DNA of 37,756 bases from Deltaproteobacteria bacterium (GTDB taxonomy: Bacteria > Myxococcota_A > UBA796 > SXON01): the NCBI GenBank assembly GCA_014191855.1, contig BJHF01000066.1, positions 1-37,756 on the forward strand, in the 5' to 3' direction. The translations under genes were made by a program, and so were the position numbers. The notes beneath the pieces were generated by a model. It was given only the letters and a program-made list of their open reading frames with translations, was not told the origin of the DNA and searched no databases. This document shows, in pieces, positions 23,659 to 32,153 of the stretch. Positions within the stretch are counted from its first letter, which is position 1. Each line of letters starts with the position of its first letter.

Positions 23659-25584
23659 CTACTCGCAGAGGTTCTCCTTCCACTCGTGCTCGTTGTTGTC
23701 TTCGATGCACTCCGAAACGGCCGAGTCGCCCGACCCGTCCCCACCGTCCACCTTCGCGGTGATCCGGGCGATCTTCTTGGCGCCCTTCTCGACGCGGTAC
23801 TCGAACGACGCCAGCGCCCGGCCGGCCGGCACCGTGTCCGTTACCTCCGTTTCACCGAGGGTGGACAGCGTGCCGTCGTCCGCCTCGGCGATCAGCGTCA
23901 CCACGAAGTCCTGCGTCACATCGTCGTAGCCGCGGTTCGAGACCGACACCCAGGCCACCAGCACGCCGTCGTCGCACTCGTCTCGGCACACATCCTCTAC
24001 CGTAGCGGCGAGATCGGGCAGGCTATACCCATCGGAGCCTGCGTAGATGTCGCCAGAGCGGAAGTTGTTGTAGCTTTCCAGGTTCCGCGCTGGCTTCTTC
24101 GGGATACCGCCGTCGTCGTCCACGTTGGTGATCGAGTAGGCGTGCTGGTTCCACACACGACGCGCCGCCCGCCAGGAACCATCAGCATCTCCGAACACGT
24201 AGAAGCCGCTGTGGCCGCCGGTGTTCGCCACGATGATCTCGGCCTGCCCGTCGGCGTCGACGTCCGCGATCGCGGGATACTCCAGCCACGTCGCGTTGCT
24301 GTGTTGTTTGCTCTCCAGCTTCACTGCGCCGTCGGGGCCGGCGAACACCCATAGCCGCGTCTCGTCGGCGTACACGGCCTCCGCCACGCCATCTCCCTCG
24401 AAGTCGAACACCGAGCTGCCGGTGTTTCCGCTCGATGCGTCCTGCGTGACGGCCTGCCATTTCACCGAACAGTCCTTCTCGAACACCGAGTATCGGCTGC
24501 CCGCAGCCGCCGCGAACTCCGCCTCGCCGTCGCCATCGAAGTCCGCCACCGTGGGGGGCCCGCCGTAGTACGCGGAGTCGGCCCCCGGGATCTTCGCGGT
24601 GCAGAGCACGGTGCCGTCGTCGTCTTGCAGGCGGATTCGCCCGCCCGTCGTCACCACGATCTCACCCTTGTCGTCGCTGTCGAAATTGCCGACCGCCGGG
24701 TACCCGTCATCCTGGCCGTTCTGCCAGATGGCGCTCCCACTTTTCGTGTACAGCGCGTTGCCAACGACCACTTCCTGGTCGCCGTCCCCGTCGATGTCAT
24801 ATGCGAATGAGGTTGTACCCACGTTGTTGCCGTTCACCCCGCCGATCCCGGCCCGGCCCTGGCCCAACGTCGCCCCGGTATTGCTCACGATGGCTGCCCC
24901 GCAGATGACCTCGGGGTTGCCGTCGCCGTCCAGGTCCGCGATCGCGGGGTTGTCGCTCGTGCCGTACATCGAGCCGCCCAGGCTCGCGCTCGTCCACATC
25001 TTCTTCCCCGTGTGGTCGTACGCCACCAGGGTCTTGCTGTTCGTCGGGATGACGATGTCGGTCCACCCATCGTTATCGAGATCCCCCAGCGCTACGCCGC
25101 CCTGCCCCTGCACGCCGCTGTTCTGGATGTTGAGCAGCTCCGTACCCGAGCCATCGCCGCTCACCACCCGCACCACGTCGCCGCTGCCGTAGGTCACGAC
25201 CACCACGTCCGGCACGTCGTTCTCGTCGGCATCTCCATCCCCATCGTCGTCGCTCATCGAGCCTACGGCCGGCATCATCATGATCTGGGTGGAGCCTCCC
25301 GCCACCGCGAACGTGTCCTTCTTCCACTCCAATACCGGCGTGAAGCTGCCGACCGGGAGCGACTCCACCAGGCACTCGTCGGTCTGGCTCACCGCATAGC
25401 CCTCGATGTCCCGAGGCTCACACACCGTCGGATCCTTGTCCTCCGGGTATCCGTCGTCACTGCCATCCGTGTCGGTGCCCCAGTCGGAGTCCCCCTCGCC
25501 ATCGCCATTTCCGCCCGACTTCCCGCTCAAGTTGTAGTCAGAGCACGCGCTCAGCACGAGGAGCACGGGGCAGAGCAAGCGCAT
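23659..25584 (-). CDS. VCBS/FG-GAP repeat lipoprotein with CARDB-like C-terminus (paralog of 20901-22886)
   Basis: 641 residues from ATG 25584. The signal MRLLCPVLLVLSAC ends in a lipobox. A Gly/Asp-rich linker follows, then propeller blades: SDDDGDGDADEND, GDLDNDGWTDIVI, ADLDGDGNPEVIC, YDIDGDGDQEVVV, FDSDDKGEIVV, ADFDGDGEAEFAA, FDFEGDGVAEAVY and ADVDADGQAEIIV. The tail (DLAATVEDVCRDECDDGVLV, ending ECIEDNNEHEWKENLC) mirrors the paralog on the other strand, including the paired cysteines. Like the paralog it probably sits in the outer membrane facing out or in the periplasm. It follows the gamma-glutamyltransferase gene by 46 bp. The frame is open upstream to 25692, but only the chosen start gives a signal peptide. 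Confidence 0.87.
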   Translation of the reverse strand: MRLLCPVLLVLSACSDYNLSGKSGGNGDGEGDSDWGTDTDGSDDGYPEDKDPTVCEPRDIEGYAVSQTDECLVESLPVGSFTPVLEWKKDTFAVAGGSTQIMMMPAVGSMSDDDGDGDADENDVPDVVVVTYGSGDVVRVVSGDGSGTELLNIQNSGVQGQGGVALGDLDNDGWTDIVIPTNSKTLVAYDHTGKKMWTSASLGGSMYGTSDNPAIADLDGDGNPEVICGAAIVSNTGATLGQGRAGIGGVNGNNVGTTSFAYDIDGDGDQEVVVGNALYTKSGSAIWQNGQDDGYPAVGNFDSDDKGEIVVTTGGRIRLQDDDGTVLCTAKIPGADSAYYGGPPTVADFDGDGEAEFAAAAGSRYSVFEKDCSVKWQAVTQDASSGNTGSSVFDFEGDGVAEAVYADETRLWVFAGPDGAVKLESKQHSNATWLEYPAIADVDADGQAEIIVANTGGHSGFYVFGDADGSWRAARRVWNQHAYSITNVDDDGGIPKKPARNLESYNNFRSGDIYAGSDGYSLPDLAATVEDVCRDECDDGVLVAWVSVSNRGYDDVTQDFVVTLIAEADDGTLSTLGETEVTDTVPAGRALASFEYRVEKGAKKIARITAKVDGGDGSGDSAVSECIEDNNEHEWKENLCE

Positions 25585-25630
25585 GGGTGATCCGGGAGGT
25601 GGCGACCATAGCCGCAGCGCACCCGATTGA

Positions 25631-27229
25631 CTACTGCGGACCGCGCTCCCAGGCGGGCTTCCCGCCTTTTCGTGGATCGCTCGCCGCGTCAAAGCCGCCC
25701 GCCGTTCGCACCACGACCTGCACCGCCGAAAACGGCTTCTCGATCACCCGAACGTCGTGACCGTGGGCGCGCAGGTCGTCGGCGCCCCCAAACGCCGTTT
25801 CCACGAGCGCCGCGTTCGGCATCCATTGGTGATGCCAGCGCGGCGCCGCTACGGCCGCCTCCGCCGTCATGCCCTTTACAAGCACGTTTTGGAGTACCTG
25901 CCAGGTGGCGGTGATGATGAAGGGCCCGCCGCTGCCTCCCACCGCGAGCTCCGGGCGCCCGTCGGCCCCGATCACCACCGTCGGCGTCATCGAGGAAAGC
26001 GGCCGCTTACCTGCCTGAACGACGTTGCTCTCGCCCTGCACAAGGCCAAACGCGTTGGGTTGGCCGCGGCGCGTGGCGAAGTCGTCCATCTCGTTGTTCA
26101 GCACGATGCCGGAGCGCGTGGCGACAACGTGGCTCCCGAACGAGGTGTTCACGGTGGTCGTGAGCGCAACCGCCCACCCCTCCGCGTCCATCACGCTGAT
26201 GTGGAGCGTGCCATGGTCGTCCGGAACGGCGATGGGGTTGGCGTAGTGCTCAGGGAGGAAGGTCGTTTCCGCGCAATCCTTCCGCATCGACTCGATGCGG
26301 GCCGGCGCGAGGAGCGCCGGAACATCCACGCGGGCAAAGGCGGGATCACCCCCATACGCGGAGCGGTCCGCCATGGCGTGCTTGGCCGCCTCCACCTCGC
26401 AGTGGATCGTCGTTCCCCCGCTTACGGCACCGAGAAGCTGGAGCAGCGCGATGCCCCCTGAGGAGGGCGGCGGCATGGTGAGCACGGTTCGTTCGCCGAA
26501 CGAGGCTCGCAGCGGTGCGCGCGTTTGTACAGTGTAGGCGGCGAGGTCGGCCATCGACAAAGTGCCGTTTGTGCGCTGCGCCGCGTCCACAAAATCCTGC
26601 GCCACCCAGCCCGATCGGAACGCCTCACCGTCGGTTGCCGCCCAGGCGCGCAGGGCCTCCGCGAGCCCGGGGCGGCGGTTGTCGGCCTGGAACAAGATGT
26701 TCATGTCCGGCGCCGCGTCGAGGGAGGCGCGGAGATGTTCCCCCATCGGAAAGCCACCGTCCGCCAGTCGAATCGCCGGACCCGCAATGGTGGCCAGACT
26801 CGCCCGGCCAAAACGCCGATGCAGCTCTGCGAGCCCGATCCCCTCCGTCGGCACGGCCACCGCGCTCCCGCCAGTCGTCGACGAAGCGCCACCTTCAAAC
26901 TGCGTCATGGACGCGCCGGCTGGGGCCACCTCCCGAAAGTCCAACACGATCGCTTCGCCGTGGGGCGGCGCCAGGAGCGCGAAGCCGCCGCCGCCGAGGC
27001 CGCTCCCCGCCGGCTGCACAACACCGCTCGCCAACGCGGCCGCGATCGCCGCATCCACCGCGTTGCCGCCTGCATGCAACACTTCCGCGCCGGCCTGGCT
27101 GGCCAGCTCGTGATCCGCTGCCACCGCCCCCGCCACCGGCACGGTGCCGTCGAAGCGGACTGGGTTGGGATCGGCGTTGTCGGCCTTGTGAGGGGCGCAT
27201 GCGGCGGCGAGGAGCAGGAAGCCGAGCAT
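25631..27229 (-). CDS. ggt: Gamma-glutamyltransferase family protein, lipoprotein form
   Basis: 532 residues from ATG 27229. MLGFLLLAAACAP is a short lipoprotein signal, so the enzyme should be anchored in the periplasm or on the surface rather than free. The family removes or transfers the gamma-glutamyl group of glutathione and similar peptides after self-cleavage. The nucleophile Thr of the small subunit is in HGTLHISVMD, followed by ALTTTVNTSFGS, and the substrate loop is PLSSMTPTVV. The large subunit has GGNAVDAAIAAALASGVVQP and GLGGGGFALLAPP. Length is slightly below the usual 560-580. AAGGGTG about 7 nt upstream supports the start. An extended frame to 27280 lacks a better ribosome site. 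It could salvage extracellular peptides. Confidence 0.9.
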   Translation of the reverse strand: MLGFLLLAAACAPHKADNADPNPVRFDGTVPVAGAVAADHELASQAGAEVLHAGGNAVDAAIAAALASGVVQPAGSGLGGGGFALLAPPHGEAIVLDFREVAPAGASMTQFEGGASSTTGGSAVAVPTEGIGLAELHRRFGRASLATIAGPAIRLADGGFPMGEHLRASLDAAPDMNILFQADNRRPGLAEALRAWAATDGEAFRSGWVAQDFVDAAQRTNGTLSMADLAAYTVQTRAPLRASFGERTVLTMPPPSSGGIALLQLLGAVSGGTTIHCEVEAAKHAMADRSAYGGDPAFARVDVPALLAPARIESMRKDCAETTFLPEHYANPIAVPDDHGTLHISVMDAEGWAVALTTTVNTSFGSHVVATRSGIVLNNEMDDFATRRGQPNAFGLVQGESNVVQAGKRPLSSMTPTVVIGADGRPELAVGGSGGPFIITATWQVLQNVLVKGMTAEAAVAAPRWHHQWMPNAALVETAFGGADDLRAHGHDVRVIEKPFSAVQVVVRTAGGFDAASDPRKGGKPAWERGPQ

Positions 27230-27276
27230 CAAACACCCTTCTGGTGTACAACATCGCCGTGCAAGACGCGGCGCCG

Positions 27277-27564
27277 TCACGACGGGAACCTCGGGATGGA
27301 GTCGCCGGCACCTCGGCGCAGGGAGGCAGACACCCAGATCTGCGCCGGGTCCTGCCGCCGCAGTCCGTCGGCGCGCTCGCGTCGAAGACTCCGCTCGGCG
27401 CCGCCGGCCCGCGGCGTCACCCGCCCGTTCAGCGCCCTGGACAACGGCCAGCGGACGTCCGGAATCGGCAGGCAGATCCCGAAAATCCCACGGAGGCTTG
27501 CTGCAACGGCTGCGTCGTGCGCGCCACGGCGCTGGGTGTCGGCGGCCGGCTCCCTGGGATTCAC
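27277..27564 (-). CDS. Possible small coupled ORF (95 residues), unknown; otherwise intergenic
   Basis: This is a doubtful gene in the 331-bp stretch between the gamma-glutamyltransferase start (27229) and the end of the membrane protein (27561). The frame starts at GTG 27564 and overlaps the upstream TGA by a GTGA, exactly the coupling used at 30018-30021 and, as ATGA, at 29239 and 28478. The 95 residues are Arg/Ala/Pro-rich, with no signal peptide or membrane helix and no recognised domain, so the protein may be an artefact of high GC. If it is not a gene, the stretch holds nothing I can identify apart from possible promoter DNA for the gamma-glutamyltransferase, near a TGTACACC element on the minus strand at about 27241-27248. 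Confidence 0.3.
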   Translation of the reverse strand: MNPREPAADTQRRGAHDAAVAASLRGIFGICLPIPDVRWPLSRALNGRVTPRAGGAERSLRRERADGLRRQDPAQIWVSASLRRGAGDSIPRFPS

Positions 27565-28481
27565 ACCGTGTACCGGAACCACAAGAAGGCCAGCACGAGC
27601 AGCGCTTGCGCCACCCACAGCGGGAGCCCCACGCTCATCTTGCACTTCGCCAGGAGCAGCATGGGGAGTCCGCTTCCGACCGAAAACCCGAGGCGCATCG
27701 CGTCGGGCGCCCAGGTGCCCCGGAGCTGGGTTGCGTGGTCCATCACGTCCCGAGCGACCAACGCGAGGCCTGGCTCATAACCAAGGGATCCCGCGATCAA
27801 CGCCATCATCCCAGTCCAGATCGTCGCGTGGCCGGGAAGCTGAGGCGGCAGCCCTTCGAGGCCCGCCGCCGCGAAGTCGGGGACACCGGCGAGGGCCAGG
27901 ATCCACGCCAAGAGCGCCAGCCACAAACACACACTCGCGACGTACGCCGCCTCCGGGAGATTGGGCTTCACCACCTCCGGGCGGAGCGCGCCGCCGCCAA
28001 CGAAGCCGACCGCCGCCAACAGCAGGCCGAGCCCCACGATCTCCGCGCTGCCGTGCCCAAGCGCGAGCACGCTCGCCCCGGACCATGGCGAGAGCAACGA
28101 AGCGCCGCTCGCCGCGACAACCAACCTGGCCCGACGCGAAGGGTCGGCTTCAGCGAGCGCAAGGCCGGCGGCGATCGCCATGTCCCCGATGAGCGCCGTG
28201 CCGACGACGACGCCGAGCCACGAGCGGATCCGCACCATTCCCGAGGCCCCGACGGCGCAGAACAGCCCGAGCAACGCCGCGCGACCCCAGGGTACGTCGT
28301 GAATGAGCGTATCCAGCAAGAAGCCAGGGTGGATGACCCGAATCGAGAAGGCGTAGCCGATCAGCACCGCGAGGAGCAAGGGCATCCACACGCCGGCCGT
28401 GCGCGTTCGCGCCAGGATCAAGCCCAGGCCCGCGAGCCCGCCGAGCTTCACGGCGTTCTCGACCACGGGGTACCAGGTCAT
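27561..28481 (-). CDS. Polytopic inner-membrane protein, unknown function
   Basis: 306 residues from ATG 28481, overlapping the upstream FAH gene stop by ATGA. It has about nine hydrophobic segments with short loops and few charges. A run SGASLLSPWSGASVLALGHG (near 125-144) carries small residues, Pro and Ser and resembles the re-entrant or substrate-binding loops of anion or sodium-coupled transporters of the ArsB/NhaD sort. That is only a suggestion, since the length is shorter and no other signature is present. The strict coupling to the FAH and SIR2-like genes suggests it works in the same process, perhaps as the exporter or importer of its metabolite. Confidence 0.7.
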   Translation of the reverse strand: MTWYPVVENAVKLGGLAGLGLILARTRTAGVWMPLLLAVLIGYAFSIRVIHPGFLLDTLIHDVPWGRAALLGLFCAVGASGMVRIRSWLGVVVGTALIGDMAIAAGLALAEADPSRRARLVVAASGASLLSPWSGASVLALGHGSAEIVGLGLLLAAVGFVGGGALRPEVVKPNLPEAAYVASVCLWLALLAWILALAGVPDFAAAGLEGLPPQLPGHATIWTGMMALIAGSLGYEPGLALVARDVMDHATQLRGTWAPDAMRLGFSVGSGLPMLLLAKCKMSVGLPLWVAQALLVLAFLWFRYTV

Positions 28482-29242
28482 CGGTCGCTGCGATCCACGA
28501 CCGGGTTCGTCATCGAGCCAACCCCTTCGACCGTGACCGTGACGCGATCCCCGGCCTCCAACGGGCCAACGCCGGACGGCGTGCCCGTCAGGATCAAGTC
28601 CCCAGGTTCAAGCGTCATCACGTTGGACATGAAGGCGATGAGCTCCGCGACCGGGAACACCATGTCCGTCGTGTTGCCCATCTGGCGGACCTTCCGGTTT
28701 ACGTCGCATCCCAGAGCCAACCGCTCGGGAACCAGACCCGTGACCACGTGCGGGCCCACCGGGAGGAAGCTGTCGAAGCCCTTGGCGCGGGCAAAGAGGC
28801 CATCCTCCTTCTGGAAGTCGCGAGCGGTAACGTCGTTGCACACGGTGTACCCGTACACATAGTCGAGCGCGTCTTCTTTGCAGACGCGCGAGCACCGCTT
28901 CCCGATCACGACGCCCAACTCAACCTCGTGATCGACGCGGGTGGTTTCCGGGGGGATCTCAATGGGCTGACCCGGCCCGATGATCGCGCTCGGGGGCTTC
29001 AGGAACAACCTTGGCTTGTCCGGCGTCGCCTTCCCCATCTCGGCGGCGTGCGCGCGGTAGTTGCTGCCGACGCAAACCACCTTCGAGGGCTGCACCGGTG
29101 CGAGGAGCCGGCCGTTTCCTACCACCGCGCCCACATCGCGACCGCCGGCCCAAGGCGCGGCCGTGAGCAGGTGGAAGCCGTGACCTTCCGCCCGCGCGTA
29201 ATACTCGACTCCGTTCACTTCGATGCGGACGATTCGGATCAT
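28478..29242 (-). CDS. Fumarylacetoacetate hydrolase (FAH) family protein
   Basis: 254 residues. The FAH core has KVVCVGSNYRAHAAEMG (54-70), VDHEVELGVVIGK (103-115, with metal ligands Glu106 and Glu108), and GYTVCNDVTARDFQ (131-144) with Asp137 as the third metal ligand. GDLILTGTPSGVG near the end is the conserved terminal loop. This single-domain short form is typical of acylpyruvases, oxaloacetate decarboxylases/tautomerases and 5-oxopent-3-ene-1,2,5-tricarboxylate-type isomerases, so the reaction is hydrolysis, decarboxylation or tautomerisation of a diketo acid with Mg or Mn. Oxaloacetate-related housekeeping is a possibility. Both ends overlap neighbours by 4 nt (ATGA at 29239-29242 and 28478-28481), so it is translationally coupled in the middle of the operon. 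Confidence 0.93.
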   Translation of the reverse strand: MIRIVRIEVNGVEYYARAEGHGFHLLTAAPWAGGRDVGAVVGNGRLLAPVQPSKVVCVGSNYRAHAAEMGKATPDKPRLFLKPPSAIIGPGQPIEIPPETTRVDHEVELGVVIGKRCSRVCKEDALDYVYGYTVCNDVTARDFQKEDGLFARAKGFDSFLPVGPHVVTGLVPERLALGCDVNRKVRQMGNTTDMVFPVAELIAFMSNVMTLEPGDLILTGTPSGVGPLEAGDRVTVTVEGVGSMTNPVVDRSDR

Positions 29243-30021
29243 ACGAGGCGCGCCTCCAGCTCAGTGAGACACTCTACAGGATCGGCGGTGAACATCAGCA
29301 GCCCCCGCCACACCCATTTTTGCCACAGGAAGTCGTCGATCGGGCCCTGGGCGACCGCGAGATGGCACCGGGGAAGCTCGCCTCCGTAGGCGTCGGAGAG
29401 CTCCGCGAACAGGCGTTCGAACTCCTCTTCATCCGGGCGAAAGCCGACGAACAGCACCACCTGCTGGCGAATGAGCAGCCGGAGCTGCTTCTTGAGGTCG
29501 GCGCCGAGCGGGCGGGACGCGAAATCGGGCCCGCTCACGATCACGCTCTCCGGCAGGGAGAATTCCCCACGAAGGTGGTACAGAATGCACCGACCCTTCT
29601 CGGTTTTCGGCAGTGGGCTCTGGCGCCCCAGCCGATCCACGGGCACGCCCGCGGAGGCGGCGGCGCGCTCGATCAGATCGTCGTAGTTGGTTGTGAACAC
29701 CAGCGGAAAGCGCCGGACCAGCGCTTGGTGCGCCGCCGTGGGAGCGACTTCCGCGCCGAGGTGCCGTTGCAGCAGCGCCAGGAGCGCCGCTCGGCCGTTC
29801 GCCTTCTCGAACGCGGCACCCGCCTCCTCCACCGAGGGGATCAGGCCCTTCTTTCCCACGACGTTCGCCGGCTTCTTCCAACCAAGCTCTTTCGCGAGCG
29901 CTTTCTGCTCGGGATAGAGCCCATCGGCCAGCTCAGCCGCCTCCAACGAGGCGCGGTTGCCGAGGAACAGGACACAACGGTCCTGCTTCACGGCCTCGAT
30001 CACCTCGACGGGGAGGTTCAC
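29239..30021 (-). CDS. SIR2-like domain protein (putative NAD-cleaving enzyme)
   Basis: 260 residues from GTG 30021. I chose this start because it overlaps the stop of the PfkB gene as GTGA and gives an N-terminus right before the fold. SIR2-like features are a Rossmann-type opening VLFLGNRAS (17-25, replacing the usual GAGxS), TTNYDDLIERA (110-120) with the NAD-binding Asn112 and Asp114, YHLRGEF (148-154) with the likely catalytic His149 in the KLHG-type position, and VLFVGFRPDEEEFERLF (189-205) near the end. It has no zinc-cysteine module, so it belongs to the SIR2-like/SIR2_2 type often used as NADases in phage-defence systems, not to the deacylase sirtuins. There is no attached sensor domain, and it stands alone in a metabolic-looking operon. 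Confidence 0.75.
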   Translation of the reverse strand: MNLPVEVIEAVKQDRCVLFLGNRASLEAAELADGLYPEQKALAKELGWKKPANVVGKKGLIPSVEEAGAAFEKANGRAALLALLQRHLGAEVAPTAAHQALVRRFPLVFTTNYDDLIERAAASAGVPVDRLGRQSPLPKTEKGRCILYHLRGEFSLPESVIVSGPDFASRPLGADLKKQLRLLIRQQVVLFVGFRPDEEEFERLFAELSDAYGGELPRCHLAVAQGPIDDFLWQKWVWRGLLMFTADPVECLTELEARLV

Positions 30022-31013
30022 GCGACCCCCACCTGAACTTTCACGGCGGCGATATGGTTGCGGTCGCGAACCACGGCCCCCATCTGGCCGACCGTGAGCG
30101 CCGCGAGCCGCGAGCCCAGCTCTCCGCACTTCGCTGGGGGCAAGCCGCGCAGCCAGCCGTAGAGGAAGCCGCCCGCGTAGGTGTCTCCCGCGCCCGTCGT
30201 GTCCGCCACCTTCGCCGGGTAGACGGCGATGTTGTACCGTTCGCCACCCTGAAGCACCACGGAACCCTGGCTGCCCAACTTCACGATCACCGTATCGGTC
30301 CACCCGGCCAGCTCTTCAATCGCCGCTTCGATCGGCTTCCCCGTCACGATCTCTGCTTCTTCCCGGTTGAGGAACGCGATGTTCACGTGGTCCTTGATCA
30401 GCGCCTCCACGTCCGCCCGGATGGTGCGCGCCACGAAGGGATCCGCCACATCGAAGCTGATCGGCACGTTGTTCGCCTCCGCGATCGCGATCGCCGAGAA
30501 CGCCGTTTCACGCATCGCGCCGCCGAGGAACTTGTAGCCGGTGGTGTGGAAGAGCCGCGCCGAGGGAATGTGATCCCCGAGCCCGCCCAGCTTCCCGAGG
30601 TGGATCGCCGCGCCGAGGTCGGTGAGCATGGTCCGCTCCCCATCCTTCGCGCTGATCAGCGACAAGCACTTGCCCGTCGGGAGGTTGAGATCGATGTGCA
30701 GCGCGTGCCGGCCACACGCTTCCTCCAGGGAGCGGGCGTAGCGCGAGCCGAATTCATCGGCGCCCACCTGCCCGCCGTAGATCACCTCGGCGCCGCAAAG
30801 GCCCATCGTGGCCACCGTGTTGGCGCAGCTCCCGCCGCTGTGGAACTCGATACCGAGCGCGCGCACCTTCAGAAAAACCTCCAGCCAACGCGCATGGTCA
30901 ACCGGGTGCATCTGACCGCGCGTGAGCCCAAGATCGACGAGCAACGCATCGTCCTCCAGCTTCACGAGCGCATCCATGATCGCATTTCCAAGGCCGACTG
31001 CGTCGTACGCCAC
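30018..31013 (-). CDS. PfkB-family kinase, adenosine/nucleoside-kinase-like
   Basis: 331 residues from GTG 31013, with GGAG 5 nt upstream. Typical PfkB features are GLGNAIMD (7-14), the Gly-rich GGSCANTVATMGL (60-72), and the anion-hole motif DTTGAGDTYAGGF (271-283) with the catalytic base Asp277. The two-His/acidic NLPTGKCLSLI pattern resembles the members labelled adenosine kinase in Myxococcota and alphaproteobacteria, so the reaction is probably ATP-dependent phosphorylation of adenosine or a related nucleoside or sugar. The stop overlaps the SIR2-like start by GTGA. As the first gene of the run it sets the operon's expression; its promoter is in the 69-bp gap to the divergent flippase-like gene. 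Confidence 0.88.
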   Translation of the reverse strand: MAYDAVGLGNAIMDALVKLEDDALLVDLGLTRGQMHPVDHARWLEVFLKVRALGIEFHSGGSCANTVATMGLCGAEVIYGGQVGADEFGSRYARSLEEACGRHALHIDLNLPTGKCLSLISAKDGERTMLTDLGAAIHLGKLGGLGDHIPSARLFHTTGYKFLGGAMRETAFSAIAIAEANNVPISFDVADPFVARTIRADVEALIKDHVNIAFLNREEAEIVTGKPIEAAIEELAGWTDTVIVKLGSQGSVVLQGGERYNIAVYPAKVADTTGAGDTYAGGFLYGWLRGLPPAKCGELGSRLAALTVGQMGAVVRDRNHIAAVKVQVGVA

Positions 31014-31070
31014 GAGAGCTCCGTAGGGGCGCCGTGGCTAACACGGAAGTCGCCGAACCGGGGCCCGTGC

Positions 31071-31076
31071 TACGCT
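31071..31076 (+). promoter_or_regulatory. -10-like TACGCT 6 nt before the start codon (leaderless-type promoter)
   Basis: TACGCT, then CGCGCC, then GTG 31083. The gene has no Shine-Dalgarno sequence. It has the same geometry as the elements at 11236 and 20889. Confidence 0.45.
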
Positions 31077-31082
31077 CGCGCC

Positions 31083-32117
31083 GTGCGGTCCCGCCTCCTG
31101 CGCCTGCTCCCGGGCATCGTCGTAAGCCTGGGGTTCACCCTCTGGTTCCTCACCCGTGCGCACTGGAGCGAGCTCTCCGCGGCGTTGGTCGGGGTGAGGC
31201 TCGAATGGGTGCTGTTGAGCGTCGTGGTGCTCTTCACCGAATTCCTCATCCGCGCCGCACGCTGGAAGCTGCTGCTTTGGCGCATCAGCCCGGGGGCCCG
31301 CTTCCCTCGCCTGTTCGTGGCGACGACGATCGGCATGGCGCTCAACGTCGTGTTGCCGTTCCGCGCGGGGGACTTCGCGCGGCCCTGGCTCGGCTCCCGG
31401 GAAACGGCTACGCCGATGCTGCCCCTGGTCACGGTCGCGGTGATCGAGCGGGTGTTCGACATCCTCGGCTTGCTCAGCGTGTTTCTACTCATGCTGGCGG
31501 TGCTGCCCACCGAGGCCGAGGCGCACGGCGAGCTGGTGCAGAACTTGAAGCTGTACGGAAGCATCTTCGGCGCGATCGGCGTGGCCGGGCTGAGCACGTT
31601 CCTGCTACTCGCCGCGCAGGAGGACCGGGCGCGCGCCCTGTACATGCGGCTCGTCGGCCTCGCTCCTGGCCCGGTGCGGGCGAAGTTCATCACGTTGTTC
31701 GATGGTTTTGTGGGGGGGCTCTCCAGCGTTCGCTCCGGGGAGGTGTTGGTGAAGGCCGGCCTGCTCTCGATGCTGCACTGGTTCAACGGCTCCCTGAGCA
31801 TCTACGCGTTGATGCGGGCGTTCGACCTGCAGCTTCCCTTCGCCGCCGCATGCTTCACGACCGTCGCGATCGCGCTCACCGTGGCTCTCCCGCAGGCGCC
31901 TGGCTTCTTCGGCGTCTTTCACGTCGCCATCGAGAAAACCTTGATCCTGTGGGGTCAAGACCCCGGTCCCGCGCAGGCGTTCGCCATCGTGTTCTGGGGC
32001 GTCTCGTTTCTGCCCGTCACCTCCGTCGGGGCGTTCTTCTGGTGGAAGGAGGGGCTCTCGGCCTCCCTGATGCGCCGGGAGATGGAGAGTCACCGCCCGC
32101 CGGACGGCAAGGACTGA
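31083..32117 (+). CDS. Lysylphosphatidylglycerol-synthase-TM-domain / UPF0104 membrane protein (flippase-like)
   Basis: 344 residues from GTG 31083; upstream open sequence is antisense to the PfkB gene and was not used. It has about eight membrane helices. The family motifs are LFVATTIGMALNVVLPFRAG followed by DFARPWLG (near 73-101, the P-x-R-x-G-[DE]-x-x-R pattern), and ALPQAPGFFGVFHVAIEK near 270-287. This family (MprF flippase domain, AglD-like) moves or modifies lipid-linked compounds across the inner membrane; without the MprF catalytic domain a transport or flipping role is the usual inference. It has no apparent ribosome site. The downstream MopE-repeat lipoprotein starts 37 bp later with its own -10-like element. 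Confidence 0.85.
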   Translation: MRSRLLRLLPGIVVSLGFTLWFLTRAHWSELSAALVGVRLEWVLLSVVVLFTEFLIRAARWKLLLWRISPGARFPRLFVATTIGMALNVVLPFRAGDFARPWLGSRETATPMLPLVTVAVIERVFDILGLLSVFLLMLAVLPTEAEAHGELVQNLKLYGSIFGAIGVAGLSTFLLLAAQEDRARALYMRLVGLAPGPVRAKFITLFDGFVGGLSSVRSGEVLVKAGLLSMLHWFNGSLSIYALMRAFDLQLPFAAACFTTVAIALTVALPQAPGFFGVFHVAIEKTLILWGQDPGPAQAFAIVFWGVSFLPVTSVGAFFWWKEGLSASLMRREMESHRPPDGKD

Positions 32118-32142
32118 GGCGACGCTCCGACGCAACCCGGCA

Positions 32143-32148
32143 TACACT
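32143..32148 (+). promoter_or_regulatory. -10-like TACACT 5 nt before the start codon (leaderless-type promoter)
   Basis: TACACT, then GGCTG, then ATG 32154. The previous gene's stop (32115) is in the same frame and no other start codon lies between, so the start is fixed. No Shine-Dalgarno sequence is present. Confidence 0.4.
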
Positions 32149-32153
32149 GGCTG

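Noticed and set aside
29239..30021. A complete phage-defence system around the SIR2-like gene
   Set aside because: No Argonaute, TIR, HerA, DSR-like extension or other defence partner is present; the neighbours are metabolic enzymes.
30022..30303. A 94-residue extension of the SIR2-like protein
   Set aside because: It runs antisense-frame through the kinase gene; the GTGA coupling at 30021 gives the natural start.
30054..31082. A long N-terminal extension of the flippase-like protein
   Set aside because: It is antisense to the PfkB kinase; GTG 31083 gives the normal length of the family.
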